A DNA stretch of 64,000 bases from Smallanthus sonchifolius (GCA_023525975.1 CM042044.1:12758501-12822500), one strand, 5' to 3'; shown: positions 1-10,991, counted from the stretch's first letter. Translations and numbers: made by a program. The notes: generated from the letters alone by a model not told the origin.

Positions 1-8
1 ATAGTAAT

Positions 9-2015
9 ATGAAGGTATTTGGATGCTTGGCTTACTCACACATAAGTCAAGGAAAATTAGATCCAAGATCCTTAAAATGTGTTATGCTTGGTTATCCTAA
101 AGGTGTTAAAGAATACAAGTTATGGAGGCTAGATGGTGGCAGTCCAAGAGTGGTTATTAGTAGGAATGTGGTGTTTAAAGAGGAAGTTATGTATAAAGAT
201 GTAATGGGAAACTCAACTAGTGGTCAAGATGGTATTGATCATGGTTTCGAGGTTGAGGTGGGGCCAGTTCAGAGTGTACATGAACAAGGGAGAATCAGTG
301 AGGCTACTAATGATAATGTTAGGAGAGAAACTGCCAGTAATGAAGGTGAATATTGTCTTGCAAGAGACATGGTTAGAAGGCAAGTGATACCTCATGTAAG
401 GTATAGAAATGTGGATGATATATCTACATTTGTATTCAATGTTGCAGAAGAGGAGTGTTCTGCTGGACCATTGACATATGGGGAGGCAATCAATTCAGTG
501 GATAAACAAAAATGGATTTAAGCTATACAGGAGGAAATGGATTCTCTGCACAAAAATGAAACCTGGACTCTTGTTGATAAACCTAAAGATCAGAAACTGG
601 TTGCATGTAAGTGGATTTTTAAAATAAAAGAAGGGATGCTAGGGGAGAAACCAAGGTTTAAGGCAAGGTTGGTTGCAAAGGGATTTACACAAAGGGCTAG
701 AATAGACTACAATGAGATCTATTCACCTGTGGTAAGGCATGCTTCAATAAGAGTGATATTATCTTTAACTACTTGCTATGGGTTTTATTTGGAACAACTT
801 GATGTCAAGACTGCTTTCCTTCATGGCAGTCTTGAGGAGAAGATTTACATGCATCAGCCTAAGGGTTTTGAGGTTGAGGGTCAAACTGAAAAGGTATGCC
901 TTCTATTGAGGTCTTTATATGGCCTAAAACAGTCACCTAAACAATGGTATTTGAGGTTTGATCAATACATGGTGTCTAGTGGGTTTAACAGAAGCAAATT
1001 TGATAGCTGTGTATACTTCAAAGAGTATGATAAGGGCAAATTTGTATATCTACTCTTGTATGTAGATGACATGCTTATAGCATGTAAAGAAAAGGAGATG
1101 ATTCAAGACTCACTGTTAATGGCAGAATTTGACATGAAAGAGCTTGGTGAAGCCAATAAAATTTTGGGTATGGAAATCAATAGAGATAAAGATCAAGGTC
1201 TGTTATTTCTGACTCAAAAGTCTTATACTGAAAAGGTGTTGTCAAAGTATGAAATGGAGAAATGCAAGGCAGTTTCATCTCCATTAGCTGCTCATTTTAA
1301 GATTTCTGATAAAGATTGTCCAGTTTCAGAAATGGAAGTGTCAAGAATGGAAAAGATTCCTTATGCAAATGTGGTTGGGAGTTTGATGTACCTTATGGTG
1401 TGTACAAGACCAAATTTGAGTTATGCTGTTAGTCTGGTCAGCAGGTACATTTCTAAACCTGGAAAGAGGCATTGGGAAGCTGTTAAGTGGATCTTGAGAT
1501 ATCTACAAGGGTCAAAGGGTGTTGATTTGATTTTTGGAAAGGGCTTTTATGATAAAGAAGTTAGATATGCTGATTCAGATTTTGCAAAGGATTTGGATCA
1601 TGGAAAGTCAATGACTGGGTATGCCTTTAAGGTTTGGGGTTCATTAGTAAGTTGGAAAGCAGCCTTGCAACATATTGTTACTCTCTCAACAAATGAGGCA
1701 GAGTATGTTGCATTAACTGAGGCAGTGAAGGAAGGCTTACGGCTTAAAGGTTGTGTTTTTGAACTCAGAGGTGATGAGGTGCAGGTTGTTGTTTACTATG
1801 ACAACCAAGGGGCAATGCAGTTGACTAGAAATCCAGTTTATCATGAGAGGACTAAACACATCAATGTCAAATTTCATTTTATTAGAGATGTAGTAAAGTC
1901 AAAGGAGTTAGAAGTTAAAAAGGTGGATACACTTGATAATGCAGCAGACATGTTTACTAAAGTCATTCCTGGTCCAAAGTTTCAATACTGTTTAGATCTA
2001 CTAAATGTTGGGTAA
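9..2015 (+). pseudogene. Ty1/copia pol, 3' part (integrase C-terminus, RT, RNase H)
   Basis: This is the downstream half of a copia polyprotein; its 5' part lies outside the window. Bases 9-521 encode the region after the integrase core (motif MKVFGCLAYSHI), and 537-2015 encode reverse transcriptase and RNase H in the same frame. RT motifs include KARLVAKGF, DVKTAFLHG and the catalytic YVDDMLIA (about residues 176-183 of the 492-residue part). RNase H motifs are YADSDFAKD and LSTNEAEYVAL, and the end is PADMFTK-like (AADMFTKVIPG), as in copia elements. The frame is broken only by the TAA at 519-521, where related elements read a sense codon; otherwise 2 kb stays open, so the copy is fairly young. 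In life RT copies element RNA in cytoplasmic particles. I call it a pseudogene because of the nonsense codon and the unknown 5' end. The identification is firm. Confidence 0.93.
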
Positions 2016-2023
2016 CATTGTCC

Positions 2024-2280
2024 AAAGGTGGAGATTGCTGAGTATTGTTGGACTAATGTTTAGTTGTTAAAGTACAGGGACTGTTTCTGTAACTTTTCTA
2101 TAGTTACTGAAGCTTTGGTCTGTTTTGTATTTCTCAGGGTGTATTATGTAATTCTTAAAAGTCAGTTTGTTAATGGTTGTTAATAAGGGGATTAGGGCAG
2201 ATAGACTCTCATTCTTCCTCAATTGTAATTTCATTTCTTGTTAATAAGATTTGGACCAACTTAGTCCTCTAGTAGGCCAA
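2024..2280 (+). mobile_element. Copia polypurine tract and start of 3' LTR
   Basis: Nine bases after the copia stop codon comes a purine tract, AAAGGTGGAGAT (2024-2035), the usual plus-strand primer of copia elements, followed by TGCTGAGTATTGTTGG, a typical LTR start with TG at 2036. The right LTR boundary cannot be fixed because the 5' LTR is outside the window; 2280 is a guess. The sequence next to it is an intron of a CACTA element, so the copia element probably inserted there. Confidence 0.6.
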
Positions 2281-2385
2281 TAATGGTGATTCATGTGATT
2301 ATGTTCCAATTGCCTATTAATAGCAATATAGTTATTTGCAAATTTACTTAAAAAACCTACAAACTAATATATTGTAATTGTGTAG

Positions 2386-2518
2386 TGTCCATGTCAGCCG
2401 AAAAGTAGTGAATGTGAATACTATGTTAAGTTCATAAAAGAGATAGTTGCTGAAGGAGTTTAAATACTCGCTAATAACAATGTAAGTATATATGTTTTGT
2501 GCACTTGCTAAATAGTAT

Positions 2519-2550
<32 letters not shown>

Positions 2551-2675
2551 TGATAATTATTTGTTTACAAATTTTTTCTTAGGTTGGGGGAAGCAAAGAT
2601 GAATACACCAATGTTGATATTGATGGAGTTCGTGAAAAATGGTCGACTTATGTATCAAACTTTATTTTTCGATGA
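2386..2675 (+). pseudogene. CACTA (En/Spm) ORF, Ulp1-type protease tail, two exons
   Basis: Exon 1 (2386-2481) encodes a piece with SSECEYYVKFIKEIVAEG, which resembles the Cys-containing end of the Ulp1-like (C48) protease domain found in many plant CACTA second ORFs (usual form ECGYYVMRFMKEI). It is preceded by a splice-acceptor-like TGTAG. A phase-0 intron of 101 bp (2482-2582, GTAAGT...TTCTTAG) separates it from exon 2 (2583-2675), which encodes YTNVDIDGVREKWSTYV and stops at 2673-2675. A TAA at 2461-2463 breaks exon 1, and the residue after the catalytic Cys is E rather than G. The protein domain is recognised from the family pattern; that it belongs to the CACTA element ending at 3154 is inferred from position and orientation. 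Confidence 0.75.
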
Positions 2676-2859
2676 AACTTTGTAATACATTATGTTAAAT
2701 CCGTAATCGACTTTTGTTACTTTTAAATCGCTGTTTGTATTTTATGAAATTGATTGTTTTGTCATATGTATTTTATTTTATATTATAAAATGTTTATTAC
2801 TATTTTATAATATTAATGTAGAAAACTGGAAATTAATAATTCTATAATTTTTTTTAAAC

Positions 2860-3154
2860 AGCTTTAACAATGACACATTTATGACGAAAAATACGCGTCA
2901 TAAGTAGATGACACACAGTGCGTGTCATCTTCATTCTTGACAGGGCTATCCTTGACACGCATTGCGTGTCGTGAAGGCGTGTCATAAATGCGTGTCGTAA
3001 AAGCGTGTCATAAATGCGTGTCATAAAAAGATGACACACAAAATGCGTGTCATCTTCATTTTTTACAGGGTCATCCTTGACACGCAACCGCGTGTCATCT
3101 ACCCCCTTTTATGACACACAATGCGTGTCATCTAAGGTGTTTTTTCTAGTAGTG
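2860..3154 (+). mobile_element. 3' end of CACTA transposon: subterminal repeats and terminal inverted repeat
   Basis: The terminus, read on the minus strand from 3154, is CACTACTAGAAAAAACACC, a CACTA-type terminal inverted repeat. Inside it lies a dense array of short subterminal motifs in both orientations built on TGACACGCANTGTGTGTCA (about ten copies of GCGTGTCAT or its complement between 2880 and 3135). Such arrays bind the CACTA transposase. The 3-bp target duplication would be TCA (3155-3157), but the 5' partner lies outside the window or was lost, so it cannot be checked. Confidence 0.85.
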
Positions 3155-3157
3155 TCA

Positions 3158-4067
3158 GTTTGATCCATCGATAAAATGAATCAATTAATGTAAAAAAAAA
3201 ACAAGTATAATCATGATATGATCTTGATCTTAAAAGTATGAATGCCGTTACCATCGTCATAAAGCATAAAAATAAGTTACATTATCTTTTTTTTCGAGAA
3301 AATTGATACATTTCTGAAGCCAAACGAGAATTCTAAATTTGGTAGAGATTGTTAAATTCTAAGAAGTCAAAATTTATAATCCTAAAACTAAAACACTAAA
3401 TAAACGCATTAACACTAATGAAATCTAGGATTCGCGCTTACCCATCTTTACAATTAAAACCAAATCAATTAAAATCACGAAATTTAGTAAAACCATGTCA
3501 AAATGGACGTTCTGATTTATTGAATTTGGGTCTAAGAGTTGGGAACGCCTGTGACTATTTGTTTGTTTGTCATAATGCCCGGCCCGTTACAAAATTTGTG
3601 TACATATTTTACGTGTCTGATAACTTCAAATGGATTAAAAGTTATCCATATTTTAATTTAAACATTTTTTATTTCACTTGCTTTATCTAGTTGGTGAAGG
3701 CAGATTGAAAATTTGTATTTATTGAAATTTATTAAATTTATAAGTTTAGAGAGATGTATATGCGATTACCGTAAAGTTTTTCAAGGAGTCTATTGGCCGG
3801 AATTCATGGTTGGTCGTTGCTGACCGTGTGTCCACGTAAATGAGTAACTGAGTTTAGGGTTATTTGGCATTTGGTGATTCGGTAGACCATTAGGATAAAC
3901 ATAAAAATAACAAACAAATTATTATGTAACTTATATTTTTGAATTTTCATATACCGAAAAATATGATTTTTTTAAAAACAATATCTAAATCTGAATACGA
4001 ATGGGAAAATTACTAAAACGATCATTTGATTAGTTGACTTTATCAAAATGGTCACAATTTTTTAGCT
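3158..4067. other. AT-rich spacer with no recognised feature
   Basis: An open frame of 90 codons (3418-3690) has no recognisable motif and lies in AT-rich sequence, so I treat it as chance. I see no other gene, repeat or structural signal here. Confidence 0.4.
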
Positions 4068-4770
4068 GTCTAAAACATTGTCATGAATACCAATAGCGGG
4101 CTAAACCGGCTAAAAATTCCGTGCTCGAAAGGAACTTGTCAGACACAACATCAATTAGAAACTGACACGTGGTATCATGAAATTTTGTGCTGGCTATGGA
4201 CATCTATTCAGACGGGTTAGCCGACGTTTTTTTTGCCGGCTATTTGAATGTTTATAGCCTCCTATTTGTCTTAAAATAAACATAACAATCCTATAATAAG
4301 TAGTGAAATACAATATAAGTTTAATGTATTAAAATAAACACAAAAATCATTTAAAAAGTAGTGATCAAATACAATATTAAACTAAGGTCTTAAAATAATT
4401 GTTGTGTAAGACATTACTTTAATATTGTATGATCACTACTTTTTATATGATTATTGTGTTTATTTTGATACATTAAACTTACATTATATTTGATCACTTA
4501 TTATATGATTGTTATGTTTATTTTAAAACAAACAGCTGACTATAAACATTCAAATAGCCGGCTAAATAAAGTCAAATAGCCGTCTAAAATCGAGTCAATC
4601 CAAAAAAAAAATGCTGGCTAAGCCATCTAAATAGACGGCTATAGCCGGCATAAAATTATGTGATGCCACGTGTCAGTTTCTGATTGATGTTACGTCTGAC
4701 AGATCTCTTTCGGCCATGGAATTTTTAGACGGTTTAGCCGGCTATTGATTTTGATGACCATGTTTTAAAC
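4068..4770. mobile_element. Foldback (long inverted repeat) element, about 0.7 kb
   Basis: The two halves are imperfect reverse complements, with arms of roughly 330-350 bp meeting near 4410. The left arm begins GTCTAAAACATTGTCATGAA and the right arm ends with the complement (TTGATGACCATGTTTTAAAC). Landmarks such as CTGACACGTGG, TAGCCGGC and TTTGAATGTTTATAG occur in mirrored positions. It has no coding capacity, so it is a MITE or foldback-type non-autonomous DNA element. No clear target duplication was found, so the superfamily is unknown. Confidence 0.8.
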
Positions 4771-4808
4771 AAATTTTCATGTATGCATATATTTAAAAGT
4801 TCTAGAAC

Positions 4809-4925
4809 ACATTTTCTTTATAGGGTTTTAATAATTATAATAATAATTTGGATATGTTAGATTCTTACATTTTCTTTATAGGGTTTTAATAATTATAATA
4901 ATAATTTGGATATGTTAGATTCTTA
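4809..4925. repeat. 58-bp tandem duplication
   Basis: Two apparently perfect copies of a 58-bp AT-rich unit start at 4809 and 4867. Because the copies look identical, the duplication is recent compared with the degenerate elements around it. Confidence 0.95.
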
Positions 4926-4942
4926 GGAATTATGTACTTGAA

Positions 4943-5330
4943 CTAGTGGGGTTACCACCCGTGCTTTGCGGTGGGTTCGAAACATAGATAAAAATAATTA
5001 AATCGTGACAGTATATTTTACGTGACGTTAAAAAAAATTCACGTTGCAGCGGTATATTCGATAGTTACGAAAAAGTAACCTTGTTGTATATGAAAGTGAA
5101 GTTACTCGAACAAAATTTACACCGAAACGTAAATAAAAATAAGCATATCGGTGGCGCGTTACGACGGGTCGGTTTAAATGTAGATAAAAAAACGTTGCAA
5201 CGGTGTATTTTGAGGTAAGCGACAGACGGTTTAAAACAACCGGTTGGTTTAAAAACAATGTTACGAAAATTCACATCGAAACGTAATAAAAAAGGCACGT
5301 TAGAATGTCAATTTTGAAATTTTTTAAAAC
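4943..5330 (-). mobile_element. Probable Helitron 3' end and degenerate body
   Basis: Read on the minus strand, the sequence ends with a GC-rich CCCACCGC...GGGTGG hairpin followed after about 10 nt by CTAG (4943-4946), which fits a Helitron 3' terminus. The body up to about 5330 and again around 5520-5690 contains repeated modules (ACGGTTTAAAACAACCGG-like and GTTGCRRCGG-like strings). The open frames here have no recognisable domain. The 5' TC end was not identified, so the extent is uncertain. Confidence 0.45.
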
Positions 5331-5748
5331 ATCATAGTTTAAAAGTTGTAAGAGTAAATAACTTTTTTTTATTAAAATGGCTCATTCCGCGACAAGTTCA
5401 AAATGTAGATACGGATTGGGTTGTAGTACATGTACGTACGTTAATCACTAGGCCAAGGACGCTATTTGCTTATTTTTATGAAAGAAGTTGTATTTAACTA
5501 AAAATAAAAAGTAGAATAAAAAAATCAAGTTATTGTTCATATGGATCACGTTGCGGCGGGTAACGTAGATAAAATAAAAAATAGGAACCCCATAATGGTA
5601 TATTTGGAGATGAGCATTGAATGGTTTAAAAAACAAACGTTTTAAAACAACTGATCGGTTTAAAAATGATGTAACGAAAATAACTTTAAAATTAATTCTA
5701 ATAATAAAATAATTAATCCTAAAAAAATAAACATTTCGCATGCATCCA

Positions 5749-5792
5749 GGAATTGAAGTTGTTCATACGAGGAATTGAAGTTGTTCATACGA
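5749..5792. repeat. 22-bp perfect tandem duplication
   Basis: GGAATTGAAGTTGTTCATACGA occurs at 5749-5770 and again at 5771-5792 without a mismatch. A second, looser duplication of a GCATTATTGCTTA motif follows at about 5808-5850. It lies just outside the pararetroviral island. Confidence 0.9.
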
Positions 5793-5857
5793 AGCTTGTA
5801 TATGAAGCATTATTGCTTAGTGATTTGGAAAAGCATTATTGCTTATTGATTTGGAAA

Positions 5858-5878
5858 TTGTAACTAATTGAATATAGC
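5858..5878 (+). repeat. Left copy of a ~20-bp direct repeat bracketing the viral island
   Basis: GTAACTAATTGAATATAGC here is repeated exactly and in the same orientation at about 33310-33328, on the far side of the pararetroviral and gypsy block. It could be a target-site-like duplication or filler sequence; chance is less likely at this length but not excluded in AT-rich DNA. Confidence 0.5.
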
Positions 5879-6149
5879 GTACATGGTATCATTTTAAGAT
5901 GAGATTAGTAAAGATCAGACTATAAAAAGCCTTTGCGTCTATCCTGGCATTAGCGACTATAAAGTCTTCAAGAATTCAACCACCACCTTATAATTCTACT
6001 CTGTTCTTAACCTGTCTAAATTCTATTTGAAAACATTTTCAATTTTATACTTTTTTTTATTTTTTTTTATTTTTATAATGTTCAAGTTATCATGGCATAT
6101 CAACACTTAACGACTTACCCTCTGAAAGAGGCAATCATGGAATAAGAAA

Positions 6150-6500
6150 TTAAATGAATTAAAATTTTTACCAGAAATTCTGGGGCTTTGCACCAATCTT
6201 CTAACTTCAAACTTCAACTTTTATTTAAGAAATGTATACAAGAGAGAGAGAGAGTTGGAGATGTTCTCCGGGATGCTCTCCTCAAAACACAAGAGTCCCC
6301 TTATATAGGTGGGGAAAAGAGAAAAAAACAAACATACAATGGTCCCATATGGGGTCTACAAGACACATTTGTCAAAAAGTAAATAGTAAATAGCAATTAT
6401 TTTGCTATCTTTCTCAAAAGAGAATAGTGGTTGGCAATTATGAGTCAAGTGCGTATTATGCTGTCGGCCACGCCTCAAATTATTGGAGTCTTTCACGTGA
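6150..6500 (-). promoter_or_regulatory. Pararetroviral intergenic promoter region (TATA box, leader, poly(A) signal)
   Basis: On the minus strand, directly downstream of the viral second ORF, lies a TGACTCAT-like element (6440-6447), then the TATA box CTATATAAGGGG (complement of about 6297-6308), a CT-rich leader with CTCTCTCTCTCT (6242-6253) and AATAAA (complement of 6220-6225). This order (enhancer-like motifs, TATA, CT-rich leader, polyadenylation signal in the terminal redundancy) is that of a caulimovirid full-length transcript promoter. The second viral copy (ending near 33153) lacks the TATA part. Activity is not shown by the sequence. Confidence 0.65.
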
Positions 6501-6508
6501 CTGTGGGC

Positions 6509-8182
6509 CTATTGTTTTTTGGATTTTTGTTTTCCGGAAGATTCTTCTGGCTGGAAATCTTTTTTATATTGTATTAGAATATTATTGATATAATCTTCGT
6601 CTATGGGGTCTTCGTCATTGTTGGACTGAGCTTCTTCTGTAAGATTATTATCTTCATCTTCTTCGGCTTGTGAGGAAGTAGACATTGTTGAAGGAGATGC
6701 TCCTTCTTTTCTGAAATTGTTTAGCATATCCTTCTTCATCTCGGATAGATAGAAATCCATAATCTCTTTGTTACTGATTTAATCAGTATCTTTGAGAGTT
6801 TGAATATTTCTAATTATGTGTTTGAAAGGACTAGGAGCCTATTTCTGTGGAAGACTGTTTATTTTTTCTTGATAATCTTCAATTGTCTTCTCGATCATTT
6901 TTATAGTATCATGGCTTTCTATGATGCCATCTATATTAGTAAGAGTCATTTTCTTCCAGAATTTTGTATAGAAGACTCTTTGGATACAAAGGATATTATG
7001 ATTGTCATAGTCAACCTCAGGCGTCCATTTCCAGATCCATGAAATACTGAACTGAACATAAAAATGAAAAGTAGGCAAATTTTTTATAAAATTGTCCTCC
7101 TGCTGGGCTTCTATGAGAGCTGGAGAAACTTCTGCACATTGTTTATAAAGGGTTTTGAATAAATCTGGAAGAATATTAACTGTGGGACCAAAATATTGCC
7201 ACCAATTATAAAACCAAACAGGAATGTCCTGCTTGTAAACATGAGAGCAGATTTTTATAAAACATGAATGTTTCTGCTTTGGATTCTCATAAAGAAATGC
7301 TTTATACAAGGCATTTTTTATAATCCCAGTAATTATACTTTATGGGAGTTTTTGTTTGGGGATGTATTAATTCCCTTTCTTTCATTGGAGAAGTTTCCCA
7401 AGTTTCTACAGATATAATCTGTTTGACTATGATTTTGCTGAAATTATAAACTTCAGGCTGACCAGCATGATAATGTTCTATTTCGTAATTCTCTTTCTTA
7501 AGAATTTGCTCATAGAAGTACCTGGGCTTATAAGCCTCAGTAGGATAGAATCATGTGTCCATGTATTTGTTTATTAACAGCCATAGATCATTTTTCCATT
7601 TTACATCTTTTTTCTCTAAAAGAAGTATTACTTATTTTTCTGGGTTCTTTGCCCAGTTTGAGATATCTTCTTCTGCTTCATTTGAAACAGTCCTTGCATA
7701 TGATGTAGAAGATAAGTCTTTATTAGACTTTTTTTGAGAGGCTTTATAAGCCAAAAATTCCTTATAAATGATCTCTTCTGATTTTGAAGAACCGGATGAT
7801 GAAGCAATGTTTTCGGCTATGAGCCTTTGACTTCCAATTTGGGATATAACCCTTGGATGAGGATTGTATCATCCTCTTCCTCTGGAGGAAGAAGATCTTC
7901 CTCTGCCTCTTTTTCCTTGCTCCCAAGGAATCATCTCTGAAAAAGTCATCCACATGAGATAATTTTCTTTTGTTGTTCTAATAAACAAATTTTAAATCTA
8001 CAAAAAGAAATATGAATATTAATGTTTTCAGTCATTTTTCTTTTTGTCTGTGAAGTTAAAAAATTATTTTCAAGAATGTCTTCTTTCGTTACTTCTTGAT
8101 TATTAATCCGAAGAGTGAGTTCTTCTATCATCTCCTGAATCTCTAGGAGAGTTCTTTTAATTGGTCCTCTAGAATGAGCCAT
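6509..8182 (-). pseudogene. Endogenous pararetrovirus ORF2-like protein, left copy (broken)
   Basis: This ORF starts at 8182 with an ATG that overlaps the RNase H stop (TAATG), a coupling seen in Florendovirus-type genomes. An N-terminal part (7946-8182, 78 codons, starts MAHSRGPIKRT) is open. The middle, which includes an Arg/Gly/Ser-rich stretch, is frameshifted and has stop codons. The C-terminal parts at 6839-7309 (motif WFYNWWQYFGP) and 6509-6760 (acidic, Asp/Glu/Asn-rich tail) are open in pieces. The function of this protein family is not known to me. The same region occurs almost unchanged on the plus strand at 31404-33059, so the two form an inverted repeat. The frames are too damaged for a full product. 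Confidence 0.75.
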
Positions 8183-8595
8183 TAATTCAGGTATTCTCTG
8201 GTAAGAAAATCAGGGAGACTATTATCACTACCCTTTTTATAAATAATTTCAAAATCAAAAGTGGCTAAATGAGACTGCCATCTAGCAAACATTTGTTTTG
8301 AAACATCATGTTTGAAGTCCTTAGCGAACATAAATTTAGCCGCTTGGCAATCTGTTTTTATAATAAATTTTTGATTATATAAATCATCTTGAAATTTTAA
8401 AACACATTTTACTATTGTTAGGATTTCTTTTGCAATAGTAGCATAGTTCTTCTGGCTATTATTCCATTTTCCTGAATGGAATCGTACCAGACTTTCTTGT
8501 TGGTTTACTTGAGACATTTGTTTTAAGATTCCTCCATAGCCTATATCAGAGGCATCTGTTTCAATAATCTTCTCCCAATCTGGGTTTGTTATCAT
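8182..8595 (-). pseudogene. Endogenous pararetrovirus RNase H domain, left copy
   Basis: The 137-codon open segment carries the RNase H acidic residues in their usual setting (ETDASDIGYGG, a following KEILTIV and IKTDCQAAKF) and ends LPDFLTREYLN, a caulimovirid-like C-terminus. RNase H removes the RNA template during reverse transcription. It is the end of the viral polyprotein: upstream (higher coordinates) it continues into RT remnants at 8600-8848, then is cut by Gypsy A. ORF2 follows with a TAATG overlap. The start at 8595 is only the first Met in an internal fragment. Confidence 0.85.
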
Positions 8596-8599
8596 TAAG

Positions 8600-8848
8600 C
8601 AAGGAAGATTTTGAACTTTTTGCTTAATTTTTTTTAATGGTCTTAGTATGGTTTTCAGACCACGGCTGAGGATTCTTTTTTAATCTGTCATATAATATGA
8701 CAGTATCCTCTGCTAGGTTTTTGTAATAGGGAAGAATATAATTTAGACCTTCTAAAAATCTTTGAAGTTGAGTTTTATCATAAATTTTATCTGGGAATTT
8801 TGACCCAAATTCAATGCTTCTGTTAATAGGAATAATATTTCCTGTTTC
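8600..8848 (-). pseudogene. Endogenous pararetrovirus RT, C-terminal (thumb) fragment
   Basis: Minus-strand translation gives the RT tail with TQLQRFLEGLNYILPYYKN, the region just after the palm in pararetroviral and gypsy RTs. Its N-terminal continuation lies 18 kb away at 26853-27710, on the other side of Gypsy A; the 5-bp AATAT at 8849-8853 and 26848-26852 shows they were once contiguous. The apparent longer frame to 9007 runs into the LTR and is not viral. A stop or frame break lies between this piece and the RNase H segment. Confidence 0.8.
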
Positions 8849-9339
8849 AATATTGTAACATCCCAAAACTAGTAATAAATAAATAATGACACGATCGAAA
8901 TTTATAATTTTTAAATGGCGAAAGGAAAACAGATGCGGCTCCAACGGGCCGAATGAAGCCCAAATATATAAGGAGAAAGGCTGCTCCAAACCTTTCATTT
9001 CTACCATTCAGAAGTTCTAGAGAGAGAAGAGAACTCGGGTCTAGAGAGAGAAAGTGACGGATCGACTCGGGAATTCAGGAGAACGTTGCTGCTGTGCTCG
9101 TGATCATCTCCTCCGAATCAGAAATCCAATCCAGGTAAGCGTTCGATCATAATCTGAGTTTTTATGATTTTTAGGATTTTCGGGTTTTGGCTAAAAAGGT
9201 AACGATTTTACGGATGAAACTTGAAAATGAGCTTAGGTATAGCATCTAGAAGGAAAACCGAACGTTTTGATCTAAGAAAATTGAGATATTGACTCGATCA
9301 GACTCGCATGCAAAAACTTCAGATTTTTGGGGAAGACGA

Positions 9340-9450
9340 TATATGCAGACCCATCAAAACTACTTAGTTTCGATATGTGCAGACCCATCGAAACTACTCG
9401 GTTTCGATATATGCAGGCCCATCGAAACTACCATAGTTTCGATATGAGCC
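9340..9450. repeat. 36-nt GATATRTGCAGACCCATCGAAAC repeats in Gypsy A 5' LTR
   Basis: Three degenerate units of about 36 nt, each with a CATCGAAACTAC...GTTTCGATAT near-palindrome. The 3' LTR has four units (25202-25345), so one unit was gained or lost after insertion. Confidence 0.85.
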
Positions 9451-9484
9451 CACGATCCGAAGCTAAGATTACACCTAAGTTACT

Positions 9485-9770
9485 TATCGAAACTACCAAG
9501 TTTCGACATAAGCAACCTATCGAAACTACCAGGTTTCGACATAAGCAACCTATCGAAACTACCAGGTTTCAACATAAGCAACCTATCGAAACTACCAGGT
9601 TTCGACATAAGCAACCTATCGAAACTACCAGGTTTGACATAAGCAACCTATCGAAACTACCAGGTTTCGACATAAGCAACCTATCGAAACTACCAGGTTT
9701 CGACATAAGCAACCTATCGAAACTAACAAGTTTTGACATAAGCAAATCCATCGAAACTACTTGGTTCAAG
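9485..9770. repeat. 33-nt palindromic tandem repeats in Gypsy A 5' LTR (8 units)
   Basis: Each unit contains CGAAACTACCARGTTTCG, a small inverted repeat, followed by ACATAAGCAACCTAT. Units 2-7 carry CCAGG, while unit 1 and all six units of the 3' LTR array (25385-25605) carry CCAAG. The array has no unique spacers and is not a CRISPR. Because 33 is a multiple of three, it is open in several frames, but I do not regard it as coding. Confidence 0.95.
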
Positions 9771-10991
9771 CATAATAATGTCTAGTGTCATCTAGGAGCA
9801 CTACCTTATGTGTATGACTTTATTATACAGATTGTGAGTGACATTAGTTACGCTTAGTAACCAGCTAAGTGTATCTCAGAAACTACTCATCAGGTGAGTT
9901 CTATGTACCCCCTTCTATGTTATGTGCAAACCTTATTAAATGTTTTGGGGCTGAAATGTATACACTAAATGAATAAAGGATATGAATGCTAATGTGATCA
10001 TACGTGATGTACTAATATATATGTTATATATATATGAGAATGAATTATAAACAAGGAATGAAACGTATGTTTACAAAGAATGAAGGAAAGAATGGCATAA
10101 CGTAAATAAATGAAATCTTGCTTTATAATTATTTATATTGCATGTTGTGAATGTATGTATACGTTATGGACGGAAACGAAGCTAACGGCTACTTCTGTAG
10201 ACGGACGACCACGCGACTATTTTGCAACCGGGAAAGAAACGTTCCTTCGCAAGCTAGGACGTATAAAAAGCATAAAAGGGCGGTCGAAGTAAATGCTAAT
10301 ATAGTATAACGGTTGCGTAAACAATAGTTCGCGTGGGAAACGGATGCCTTATGGCAGACGGACGAATATGACGGACTACGACGGTAGGACGGGTAAGACG
10401 GACGGCCGAAGGTTGGCCGGACCAAAGTTAAGGCGGACGGTTTCTAGGACCGGACGAGTAAAAGGGCTACGACGGTAGCTCAAGGGCGTATGTCTTTGTG
10501 ATATACGTACCGTAAGATGGGTTGATCACCCTTATGTGTATGACCAATGAATGTTAAGGAAAGAAAAGGTGAATACATATCTATGTAATCATATAAGAAT
10601 GAAGAAAGAAAAGTAAAAGCTATGAATACGTATTTGTAGAAATGTATGTATATACTTATGTATACTTATAAAGAAAAGAATGATCATACTTAATAGTTTT
10701 AAACTAGAACTCACCAGCGTTAGCTGACTTTTAGTATACATTTCAGGTACAGAAAGGAAGGGTCGTGCGAAGGCGTGAAGGATACCCGGCACAAGACTGA
10801 CATCCCATATTTATAAATGTTAAGACAAATGTTATGTACTTAATTTTAAAAGACTTCCGCTGTTATGTCATGTCATGTTACGTTATGTAATGAATGAATT
10901 CGAATGTTTTAAATTTAAGCTCAGTGATTATGACTATGTTTATGAGTAAATCCAACAAGTGAGGTTACCCGGGAAAAGGGGCCTTACAAGT

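Larger units (their letters stand above)
8854..10988 (+). repeat. Gypsy A 5' LTR (2135 bp)
   Basis: It begins TGTAACATCCC and ends GGGGCCTTACA, matching the 3' LTR at 24708-26847. It contains a TATA box at 8965-8971 (TATATAA), GAGAGAGA leader motifs, a splice-donor-like CAG|GTAAG at 9132-9138, a palindromic repeat slot (9340-9770) and the shared block CTCATCAGGTGAGTTC (9887-9902). Compared with the 3' LTR it has a few tens of differences, including a ~10-bp deletion before the TATA box and different repeat copy numbers. Confidence 0.92.

Noticed and set aside
5028..5741. Phe/Tyr-rich minus-strand ORFs of 76-97 codons
   Set aside because: No domain; they lie in the degenerate Helitron-like modules and overlap each other in different frames.
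9485..9770. CRISPR-like appearance of evenly spaced palindromic repeats
   Set aside because: The repeats are directly adjacent with no unique spacers, and the genome is eukaryotic; the array is an LTR tandem repeat.
9327..9785. 152-codon open frame (and minus-strand partner) over the 33-nt repeats in the Gypsy A 5' LTR; same at 25155-25604
   Set aside because: The unit length is a multiple of three, so all frames stay open by repetition. It lies within an LTR and encodes an 11-residue repeat without any known domain.
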